DNA from: Flavobacterium sp.
GTDB lineage: Bacteria > Bacteroidota > Bacteroidia > Flavobacteriales > Flavobacteriaceae
NCBI RefSeq assembly: GCF_029945805.1
Contig: NZ_JAQSDH010000019.1
Coordinates: 1-49,487 of the forward strand
Length of the DNA: 49,487 bases
Reading direction: 5' to 3'
Within the stretch, counting starts at the first letter, position 1; each line of letters begins with the position of its first letter. A program made the translations under genes and the position numbers. The notes beneath the pieces are model-generated. The model saw only the letters and a program-made list of their open reading frames with translations, ran no database searches and had not been told where the DNA came from. This document shows, one piece after another, positions 33,732 to 41,486 of this stretch.

Positions 33732-36700
33732 ATGAAAAAGAACTACTCAATAAAAAAATACCTCAATACATCTCATACTATTTTTTTAAAAACTGAAAAC
33801 CTTTTTAAAAAAATAGGACTACTGCTTTTACTAGTTTTTGCCCCTTTTGAGAGTTTTGGGCAAACTACGCTTATTTCACCAATTGGAGATGGCGGGTTTG
33901 AAAGCGGAACAACGTTTAGTTCAAACAATTGGTCCAACACATTGGGAATCGCCACTCAAAATCAATGGGTTCTAAATACTGGCGCTACTGCAGGATTTTC
34001 TGGAACAAGATGTGCTTATATTTCTCAAAACACTAGCAATACTCCTCCTCCTTATACTTATGATATAGGCACTACAAGAGCAACTCATTTTTATAGAAAT
34101 ATAACAATTCCAGCAGGAGAAACAGACATCACGCTATCTTTTAATTGGTTAGGCCAAGGAGAAAGCACGTTTGACAGAATGAGAGTCTGGGTTGTTCCAA
34201 CTACTTATACACCTTTGTATGGAACGGAAATAACAACAACAGGTACAGCACCAACAGGAAGAATTCAGGTAGGAGCTACAAATTATAGCGCTCAAGCAAC
34301 TTGGACGTCAACTTCCTTTAAATTGCCCATTGCCTATGCAGGTACTACGGTAAGATTAGTTTTTGAATGGCGAAATGATGGTAGTCTAGGAACACAGCCA
34401 CCTACTGCTATTGACAATATCTCTTTAATCTCTAAAATCTTAACTGCACCAGCAAATGATCTTTGTGCAAATGCGACGCCTTTGCCTTGTGGCACCGCGA
34501 ATTTAGCAGGAACTACTGTAGCAACAACCAACATTGCAAATGTTTCAGGTTGTCCCATGTCAAACTATGGCGTTTGGTACACGTTTGTCGGAAATGGGCA
34601 ACAAACTACTATTTCTACAAATCCAGCATTTGATATTAAATTATCGGTATCAACAGGCACCTGTGGGGCATTAACTAATATTGGCTGTACTGATGCAGCA
34701 CCAGAAACAGCTACATTTACCACAGTAAACGGAACCACATATTATGTTTATGTAGCCCATTGGTCATCAGGGTCAGCCACAACAGGCACATTTACAATTT
34801 CAAGAAGCTGCACAGCTGCACCAGTCCCACCAGTCCCACCAGTCCCACCAGTAAATGATCTTTGTGCTAATGCAACAAACTTACCTTGCGGTACTACAAA
34901 TTTAGCAGGAACTACAGTAAACACAACAAACATTGCAAATGTATCCGGTTGTTCCATGTCTAATTATGGCGTTTGGTATACGTTTGTGGGTAATGGGCAA
35001 CAAACTACTATTACAACAAATCCAGCATTTGATATTAAATTATCGGTGTCGACAGGCACCTGTGGATCATTAACTAATATAGTCTGTACTGATACAGCAC
35101 CAGAAACGGCCACATTTACCACAGTAAATGGTACCACTTATTATGTGTATGTAGCGTATTGGTTAACTTTTGGAACTACAACAGGAACATTTACCATCTC
35201 GCGAAGTTGCACTGCTCCACCACCAAGCCCGTGTATCTCCATAACCAATATTGCAACTTGTGGAACCGCACTAAATAAAACTATAGTATCAGGAAATGGG
35301 GTTTATAGTCCTTCCGCTTGTGGCTGGACTACACCTGGACTGGAAGTTATATACAGTTTTACGCCAGCAGCCACAGGAGTTTATTCTATTAATCAAACTA
35401 GTTCATACACAACTATAGACTATCAATTCATGGCAGCAAGCACTGGATGTGGACCAACGGGTTGGACTTGTATTGATGATTTATTTGGATCATCGATCAG
35501 CGCCGGATTTACACTAACAGCTGGAATTCAATATTATATTTTATTAGATCCTGAAAGCTCCGTCGGTGGAAATGTAAGTTTTATGATTTCATGTCCGCTC
35601 CCTCCGCTTACTAATGATGAATGTGCAGGGGCTATTTCATTGCCTGTAAATTCTCTGTGTTCTTACAGTACATATACCAATACCGGAGCAACCCCGAGCA
35701 TTGGAATGACAGCTCCTGCTTGCGGTAACTATTCTGGAGGCGATGTCTGGTTTTCAGTCGTTGTTCCTGCGACAGGTGAAATAACGGTTGATTTGCAAGG
35801 TGGAGGCATAACTGATAGCGGCATGGCTTTCTATTCTGGCACTTGTGGTTCATTAACTTTATTAGAATGTAATGATGATGACCCCATTATTTTCTCCCTA
35901 ATGTCAAATATTAATTTAACTGGTTTAACACCAGGCCAAATAATTTATGTCAGAGTTTGGGGTTACGGTGGTAGTAGTGGAACATTTGGTATTTGCGCCT
36001 CGACCCCTAGTTGCCCGTCTCCTTCTGATCTTTACACTAATATTTTATCCGCCACAAGCGTTACTGTTGGATGGACGGCTTCCGTAGCGGCTTCTGGTGG
36101 CTATCAATACTTTATTAACACGACTGGCACAGCTCCAACTGCAGGCACAACACCAACGGGTTCAACATCTGCAGGAGTAACGACAGTAACTTTACTTGGA
36201 TTAACACCAGGTCTTAAATATTACTTTTGGGTGCGCTCGTATTGCGGTGGCTCTGATGTAAGCAGTTGGTTTGGACCAACTAATTATACGCCTTGCGCAG
36301 TTGGTTCGGGAACTGGTACAACTGCACTTGCCTGTATTACTCCAGTAGCTGCAGGACAAGGTTTAAGTGGCGTAGATCCGGCCGCATTACTTTGTTCAGG
36401 ATCGACCTGTACCAATTTAGAAGTAACGTACTTGCCCATCAAACAGACAACAGATTATGCGGTTTCCTCTATACCATATGCTCCACCTTATCAGTTTACT
36501 TGCTTACAAAACCCAGTAAGTGTTAACATCGATGATGTTTGGTCATCAACTATTAATCTTCCTTTTAATTTTTGTTTTTACGGAAACAACTACAATAAAT
36601 GTTTAATGGGATCGAATGGTGTAATAACATTTGACACAACAACCAATAGTCCTGGCGGCTATTCTACTTGGTCATTCAGTAACAATTTACCCAACAATAC

Positions 36701-39053
36701 ACTTTTTAAAAATACTATTTTTGGAGTGTATCACGATATTGACCCAAGTAAAGGAGGCCAAGTTGGATGGGAATTAATTACGCTTAACTCAGGCTGTAGA
36801 GCACTTGTCGCATCTTGGAACGAAATCCCGATGTTTTCTGCAGCATGTAACTCTAGTTACTACACAGGCATGATGGTACTCTACGAAAACACCAACATAA
36901 TTGAAGTTTATATTAAAGAAAAGAATATTTGTGCAACTTGGAATGATGGAAATGCAATCATAGGAGTTCAAAATACAACCGGAACAGCAGCCGTCGTAGC
37001 CCCAAGCAGAAATGGATTAGACACCAATTGGACAGTAGCAAACGGCACTGGGGAAGCTTGGCGATTTACTCCAAATGGTCCTTCCGTAAATCCAACTGTA
37101 CAATGGTATCAGGGAACGGTTGCTACAGGAACTCCAATTGCAGCACCTGCGGGAACGGCGGATGTTATAAATGTTTGTCCATCAGCAACTACAACATATA
37201 CGGCCGAAGTTACTTATCCACTTTGTACCGGGAATTTAAAAGTAAGCGATATTACAGTGGTAACTATTACTGGAAATAAAGTATGGAACGGCAACACAAA
37301 TAACAATTGGAATATAGGGACAAACTGGACTCCTAATGGTGTTCCTACCAATGCTGATTGTGTCATAGTTCCTGTGGTAAATTCTCCTCGTCCTTATCCA
37401 ATAATATCAAACACACCTAATGCTGTTGGTTATAACCTTGCGGTGTATAATAATGCTTCGCTTACTATTAACTCAAATCAAAACTTGACTATTACAGATA
37501 AAGTCACAGTTCAACCCGCTGGTATTTTTACTATTAATAACAGTGCAAGTTTGATTCAGATAAACAATATCCTAAACTCTGGAAATATCATCTACAAACG
37601 CGATTCACCAAATATAAGAATGTTAGACTATTCCTATTGGTCGTCTCCAGTTGTCGGATTTAATGTGAGCAACATAGTATCACCTCTTACTTTTGGTCCA
37701 ATTTACAGATGGAATACGACTATTGCCAATGGAAACGGTGGCCAAGGGACATGGCAAAATGCTCCAGGCAGCATTATGGTTGCGGGAAAAGGATATATTG
37801 CGAGAGCTCCAAACGCGGCTCCCTACAATAGCGGATCAGGAACGTTGAGCGGAACGTTTACAGGAGTTCCACAAAATGGAATTATAACGATTCCAATTGA
37901 AAGGGGAAATGACCAAAATACAACTACTCATTATGGTACAAACGGAATCGAAATATCGTATTTAAGCGACAACTGGAATTTACTTGGAAACCCGTATCCA
38001 TCAGCGATTCGCGGGAGCCAGTTCTTATTTGATAACCGTACAAAAATTCTAGGAAATATAAGACTATGGACTCACGGAACTCTTCCATCGAATTTAATAG
38101 CTAATCCTTTTTATTCCTCTTTCGTATACAATTATACGGCTGGAGATTATTACACCTTTAATTTTACTGGAACCAGCTGTTGTCCTGCGGCAGCGGCTGA
38201 TTTATATGTTGGATCTGGTCAAGGCTTTTTTGTTCAGATGATTGATGGACCGGCGGTTTCTGCAGCAGATAACATTACAGTTGAATTTAACAATGGATTA
38301 AGAAACGCTTCATTAAGTAATAGTAGTTTTTATCGAACATCAAATGTTACAACAACTTCAGCAATTGATATTACTAATATTGAAAGAAACAGAATATGGT
38401 TAGATTTTATCAATCCTAATGGGCAGTCCGATAGAACACTTTTTGGATATATTGAAAACGCAACAATGGGTGTAGACAATTTCTATGATTGTATCACGCA
38501 AAATACAGGAGGAACTTTACTGTTTTCAGAAATTGGAGATACAAAATTCAATATTCAAGGCAGAAGTTTACCGTTTGACGTAAATGATGAAGTTCCTCTT
38601 GGAATTAATGCTCCTACACAAGGGGATTACACTATCGGAATTGCTGCAGTTGATGGATTATTTAACAACCAAAATATTTATTTAAAAGATAATCTGTTAA
38701 ATATTACCCATGACCTTAAAGTAAGTCCATACCATTTTAACACAACTCAATCTGGTGGAATTAGTAATCGTTTTAAAGTAGTATATGTAAATAATACGCT
38801 GGGAGTCCCAACTAATACATTTGATGAGAACACTATAAAAGTATTGGTTAATAACGAAGTTGCTGTTAGCTCGAATAACTTCGAAATGGAAACTATTGAA
38901 GTTTTTAATCTTTTAGGACAGAAATTAGACATGTATACTACCATAAATTCAAATTATATAATACTTTCCAATCTGCGCAAAAACAACACGACATTATTGT
39001 TGAAAATAAAATTACAAACAGGGGGAACAGTTACTCGCAAAATTATTTACTAA
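33732..39053 (+). CDS. 1773-residue secreted multi-domain T9SS protein
   Basis: Very large secreted protein. I chose the ATG at 33732 over a TTG nine codons earlier. A long N-terminal region (KKIGLLLLLVFAPFESFGQ) ends a signal peptide at about residue 43. Residues 242-362 and 375-495 are two nearly identical copies (about 88%) of a domain (NDLCANATPLPCGT ... GTTYYVYVA), joined by a PVPPVPP linker; two divergent relatives follow, around PCISITNIATCGT and NDECAGAISLP. A fibronectin type III-like domain covers about 761-856. The C-terminal third resembles other Flavobacterium surface proteins and ends in a T9SS sorting domain (EVFNLLGQKLD ... VTRKIIY). Cysteines come in pairs, suggesting disulphides. 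Adhesin-like; no enzymatic domain seen. Confidence 0.85.
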   Translation: MKKNYSIKKYLNTSHTIFLKTENLFKKIGLLLLLVFAPFESFGQTTLISPIGDGGFESGTTFSSNNWSNTLGIATQNQWVLNTGATAGFSGTRCAYISQNTSNTPPPYTYDIGTTRATHFYRNITIPAGETDITLSFNWLGQGESTFDRMRVWVVPTTYTPLYGTEITTTGTAPTGRIQVGATNYSAQATWTSTSFKLPIAYAGTTVRLVFEWRNDGSLGTQPPTAIDNISLISKILTAPANDLCANATPLPCGTANLAGTTVATTNIANVSGCPMSNYGVWYTFVGNGQQTTISTNPAFDIKLSVSTGTCGALTNIGCTDAAPETATFTTVNGTTYYVYVAHWSSGSATTGTFTISRSCTAAPVPPVPPVPPVNDLCANATNLPCGTTNLAGTTVNTTNIANVSGCSMSNYGVWYTFVGNGQQTTITTNPAFDIKLSVSTGTCGSLTNIVCTDTAPETATFTTVNGTTYYVYVAYWLTFGTTTGTFTISRSCTAPPPSPCISITNIATCGTALNKTIVSGNGVYSPSACGWTTPGLEVIYSFTPAATGVYSINQTSSYTTIDYQFMAASTGCGPTGWTCIDDLFGSSISAGFTLTAGIQYYILLDPESSVGGNVSFMISCPLPPLTNDECAGAISLPVNSLCSYSTYTNTGATPSIGMTAPACGNYSGGDVWFSVVVPATGEITVDLQGGGITDSGMAFYSGTCGSLTLLECNDDDPIIFSLMSNINLTGLTPGQIIYVRVWGYGGSSGTFGICASTPSCPSPSDLYTNILSATSVTVGWTASVAASGGYQYFINTTGTAPTAGTTPTGSTSAGVTTVTLLGLTPGLKYYFWVRSYCGGSDVSSWFGPTNYTPCAVGSGTGTTALACITPVAAGQGLSGVDPAALLCSGSTCTNLEVTYLPIKQTTDYAVSSIPYAPPYQFTCLQNPVSVNIDDVWSSTINLPFNFCFYGNNYNKCLMGSNGVITFDTTTNSPGGYSTWSFSNNLPNNTLFKNTIFGVYHDIDPSKGGQVGWELITLNSGCRALVASWNEIPMFSAACNSSYYTGMMVLYENTNIIEVYIKEKNICATWNDGNAIIGVQNTTGTAAVVAPSRNGLDTNWTVANGTGEAWRFTPNGPSVNPTVQWYQGTVATGTPIAAPAGTADVINVCPSATTTYTAEVTYPLCTGNLKVSDITVVTITGNKVWNGNTNNNWNIGTNWTPNGVPTNADCVIVPVVNSPRPYPIISNTPNAVGYNLAVYNNASLTINSNQNLTITDKVTVQPAGIFTINNSASLIQINNILNSGNIIYKRDSPNIRMLDYSYWSSPVVGFNVSNIVSPLTFGPIYRWNTTIANGNGGQGTWQNAPGSIMVAGKGYIARAPNAAPYNSGSGTLSGTFTGVPQNGIITIPIERGNDQNTTTHYGTNGIEISYLSDNWNLLGNPYPSAIRGSQFLFDNRTKILGNIRLWTHGTLPSNLIANPFYSSFVYNYTAGDYYTFNFTGTSCCPAAAADLYVGSGQGFFVQMIDGPAVSAADNITVEFNNGLRNASLSNSSFYRTSNVTTTSAIDITNIERNRIWLDFINPNGQSDRTLFGYIENATMGVDNFYDCITQNTGGTLLFSEIGDTKFNIQGRSLPFDVNDEVPLGINAPTQGDYTIGIAAVDGLFNNQNIYLKDNLLNITHDLKVSPYHFNTTQSGGISNRFKVVYVNNTLGVPTNTFDENTIKVLVNNEVAVSSNNFEMETIEVFNLLGQKLDMYTTINSNYIILSNLRKNNTTLLLKIKLQTGGTVTRKIIY
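34455..35216 (+). repeat. Tandem duplication of a 121-residue domain inside the 1773-residue protein
   Basis: Two copies (34455-34817 and 34854-35216) each encode about 121 residues differing at 14 positions. They are joined by a 9-base tandem repeat (CCCACCAGT, about three and a half units, 34820-34852) encoding PVPPVPP. Synonymous changes exist but identity is high, so the duplication is fairly recent or maintained by conversion. Confidence 0.85.
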
Positions 39054-39077
39054 TTATAATCGCCTCAAGCTTTAAAA

Positions 39078-39108
39078 AAACCTTTACAAAAAAAGTAAAG
39101 GTTTTTTT
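39078..39108 (+). terminator. Terminator after the 1773-residue protein gene
   Basis: AAACCTTTAC and GTAAAGGTTT pair around a seven-base loop and run into T-rich sequence, about 25 bases after the stop. Confidence 0.85.
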
Positions 39109-39196
39109 AGTTTATACACAAATTAACTTGCTTAAAATTAGACAATTAAATAGTATATACTTATATTTATAGTCCTTAAAATTTAAATCTTGTAAG

Positions 39197-40816
39197 ATGA
39201 AAAAACTTTACATATTATTCTTATTAAGCACATTCCTTGGACATTCGCAAGTTGGAATAGGGACAACAACGCCTCAGGGAGCTTTAGATATAACCTCAAC
39301 TACAAACGGCATGTTAGTGCCAAGAGTCATATTAACTGCGACCAACGTTTCAGCGCCTGTTGTGAATCCGCAGGGCGGAGCTTTGCCTAGTGGAACTTTA
39401 GTTTGGAATACCGCCACTGCAGGAGTTTTTCCAAACAATGTAATTCCGGGATTTTATTATTGGAATGGAACTATTTGGAGATCCGTAACGGGCGCTGAAG
39501 CAAATGCATGGTCACTAACCGGTAATGGTGGAACTAATGGCGGGAATACAACAACCGCCGGGACTAATTTTCTTGGAACCACAGATGCTCAAAATATCGA
39601 TTTCAGAACCAACAATAATTTCGTGGGAAGATTTAGTTCTTTAGGAGAATTTTTTGTGGGTACTTTGAACACCACTTTGCCTGGAGACTTAATGAATGCT
39701 GTTGGTAATAACACATTCCCGTGGGCCGTAAATGGTTACACTTCCTTTACTGGAGGTGCTGTATATGGTGGAGTTATCGGAGGAGCTACAAACTTCGCAG
39801 CAGTGCAAGGCGAATATAGCGGATCAGGTATCAATGGTAATGGTGTTAGAGGATTATCATCATCCACAGCATCTGGTTCAAATTTCACAAATTTAGTTTC
39901 CGCTGGAGTTAACGGTTCGTATGTAGTACCAACTCCAAGAAACTATGCCTTTGGGGTTTTTGGTTCAGTTGGTTCAAATGCATATGTTGGCAGTATTCGC
40001 TCTGGAGGTGTTTTAGGAACTGACCTTTTTGCCTCTGGCGCACTAGGCTATTATGCTGCCAATGGAAATGATTATTCAGTATATGGATTCGGACAAGGTC
40101 ATACTACTGGAGGTCTTACTGGTAGATTTAGCGGGAATTCAAACAGTCAAAATTCAAATTCCGTAAACACCCTAATAGGGTTAGGAATATATGGCGGAGT
40201 TATTGGCGGCTGGATAAAAGGAGATGAATATGGAACCGTATTTTCAGGCAATCGATTTGGTAATTATACTATCGGCAAAACCATAACAAACGAAAACTTT
40301 ATCGTTTTATCCGGAAAAGAAAATAAAATAGCCACTTATGCTTCCACTTCTTTAAATGTAGATGTCAATGCCAAAGGAATTGGAAATTTAGTCGATGGTA
40401 ATGCTAGTATTCGCTTTGATAAAAATTTTGTATCACTTTTATCCACAGAAAAACCCATTATAGTTACAGTTACTCCAATTGGCCAAAGTAATGGATTATA
40501 TTTAGTTTCGTTGGATTCGCAAGGGTTTACCATAAAAGAAAACAATAACGGAAATTCAAACATCGCTTTTACTTGGATTGCGATAGGAGAAAAATCAGGA
40601 TACGAGAACCCGAAAATTTCTGAAGAAATTTTGGATAAAAACTTTGAACATAATTTAACCGAAGTAATGCACGATGAAACTATTGATGGCGGAAAAGCAA
40701 TTTGGTCTGAAAACGGAATTGTAAAATTTGGAAATAAAGCACCTTTTCAAACTGTAAAAGAAACTTTATCAGAAGAAGCAAAAAAACTTGCCCGAGATAA
40801 AACGAAATCAAAATAA
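39197..40816 (+). CDS. Secreted Gly/Asn-rich protein, unknown function
   Basis: A 539-residue secreted protein (signal MKKLYILFLLSTFLGHSQ). The opening VGIGTTTPQGALDITSTTNGMLVPRV is a widespread module in Flavobacteriia, found in proteins resembling phage tail-fibre subunits. The middle is Gly/Asn-rich and may form a beta-helix. The C-terminal part (KPIIVTVTPIGQSNGLYLVSLDSQGFTIKE ... FTWIAIGEKSGYENP) also recurs in this group. No T9SS domain is evident; the end is charged (EEAKKLARDKTKSK). It ends one base before the stop of the converging 40818 gene, so there is no room for a terminator between them. Confidence 0.8.
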   Translation: MKKLYILFLLSTFLGHSQVGIGTTTPQGALDITSTTNGMLVPRVILTATNVSAPVVNPQGGALPSGTLVWNTATAGVFPNNVIPGFYYWNGTIWRSVTGAEANAWSLTGNGGTNGGNTTTAGTNFLGTTDAQNIDFRTNNNFVGRFSSLGEFFVGTLNTTLPGDLMNAVGNNTFPWAVNGYTSFTGGAVYGGVIGGATNFAAVQGEYSGSGINGNGVRGLSSSTASGSNFTNLVSAGVNGSYVVPTPRNYAFGVFGSVGSNAYVGSIRSGGVLGTDLFASGALGYYAANGNDYSVYGFGQGHTTGGLTGRFSGNSNSQNSNSVNTLIGLGIYGGVIGGWIKGDEYGTVFSGNRFGNYTIGKTITNENFIVLSGKENKIATYASTSLNVDVNAKGIGNLVDGNASIRFDKNFVSLLSTEKPIIVTVTPIGQSNGLYLVSLDSQGFTIKENNNGNSNIAFTWIAIGEKSGYENPKISEEILDKNFEHNLTEVMHDETIDGGKAIWSENGIVKFGNKAPFQTVKETLSEEAKKLARDKTKSK

Positions 40817-40817
40817 A

Positions 40818-41147
40818 TTAGTTCAAATAATTTAAAAATTTCCAATAAGATCTTTGCTTTAAATAGTTAAGGTCTTTTTCGTTTTCATAAGCCTCGCGTT
40901 CAAATGAAATACTGTGGTAAGCTTTGTCTTTGTTTTTACAAATTATAAATCGAGCCAAAAACTCCACTCCATACCATATAAAAAAGGGCAGAATCAACAT
41001 TTCCAATTGTTGTCTTATATGAATTCTTTCATGATTAATCAGTATCCTATTTTGCTTCAAATCCGGTTCTGAAACAACGATAAAAGGAAATAAAGTGATT
41101 CCACGAAACCCTTTTGGAATTAAATATCTGGAAACGATTACAAACAT
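40818..41147 (-). CDS. Small HEXXH protein (minimal zinc-peptidase-like)
   Basis: A 109-residue protein whose centre reads ILINHERIHIRQQLEMLILPFFIWYGVEF; HERIH fits the HEXXH zinc-binding motif, and Glu residues in SFEREAYENEKD could be the third ligand, as in M56/gluzincin-type peptidases. One membrane-like segment follows the motif. Small proteins of this kind are common and uncharacterised in Flavobacteriaceae. It could be a membrane-associated peptidase or a non-catalytic remnant; the intact motif favours the former. It is convergent with the 39197 gene and diverges from the small cysteine-rich gene. Confidence 0.65.
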   Translation of the reverse strand: MFVIVSRYLIPKGFRGITLFPFIVVSEPDLKQNRILINHERIHIRQQLEMLILPFFIWYGVEFLARFIICKNKDKAYHSISFEREAYENEKDLNYLKQRSYWKFLNYLN

Positions 41148-41161
41148 TTATGATAAAGCTT

Positions 41162-41169
41162 TAAATTTG
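41162..41169 (+). promoter_or_regulatory. Minus-7 box abutting the 41175 gene
   Basis: TAAATTTG matches TAnnTTTG and ends five bases before the ATG at 41175, predicting a leader of about two bases. The minus-33 site reads TTA rather than TTG. Confidence 0.4.
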
Positions 41170-41174
41170 TACCT

Positions 41175-41351
41175 ATGAATGAGCAAAATAATGAAAATAA
41201 ATTAATCGAAGGCGAAGATTTTTACATTACACCCGAAGGTTATCGATGTTTCACCGAAAAATACCACTTAAAACGTGGCTATTGTTGCCGAAGTGGTTGC
41301 AGGCATTGTCCGTACGGTTTTGACAAAAAAACAGGAACTATAAAAAAATAA
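41175..41351 (+). CDS. Small cysteine-rich DUF5522-type protein
   Basis: A 58-residue protein not flagged by simple length filters. The core EGEDFYITPEGYRCFTEKYHLKRGYCCRSGCRHCPYGFD is characteristic of the DUF5522 family of Bacteroidota, with cysteines arranged CC-x2-C-x2-C (plus one earlier), as for a metal-binding knuckle. Function unknown; a nucleic-acid or regulatory role is possible. A TAAATTTG box ends five bases before the start, suggesting a leaderless message. A dispersed repeat begins three bases after the stop. Confidence 0.85.
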   Translation: MNEQNNENKLIEGEDFYITPEGYRCFTEKYHLKRGYCCRSGCRHCPYGFDKKTGTIKK

Positions 41352-41354
41352 TTA

Positions 41355-41416
41355 GGGCGTTACCACAAGGGTCGGGCTTTCCGCAGTACACGGTACTTGC
41401 TACAATCCCTAACGCA
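41355..41416. repeat. Dispersed intergenic repeat, family 1, copy B
   Basis: A 62-base compact copy of the element at 7835-7933. It has the same fold: outer stem GCGTT (41357-41361)/AACGC (41411-41415), a short ACC/GGT stem (41362-41372), CGGG-CTT-TCCG (41373-41383) and AGTAC-ACG-GTACT (41385-41397). Compared with copy A, the changes G to T / C to A in the outer stem and G to A / C to T in the last hairpin keep pairing. It lacks the long loop of copy A. Confidence 0.75.
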
Positions 41417-41442
41417 GGCAATAATAACGACAAGTTATAAAA

Positions 41443-41484
41443 ATCTAACAAGTCTAAAAATCTAACACTTTAAGAAGTCTAAAA
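41443..41484 (+). repeat. Short tandem words upstream of hutU, shared with the 43550 gene
   Basis: The words TCTAAC and AAGTCTAAAA alternate twice before hutU. The segment ACACTTTAAGAAGTCTAAAA (41465-41484), two bases before the hutU ATG, recurs at 43512-43531 upstream of the DUF4136 gene with one mismatch. It may be a leader or binding motif, or a simple-repeat remnant. Confidence 0.5.
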
Positions 41485-41486
41485 AA

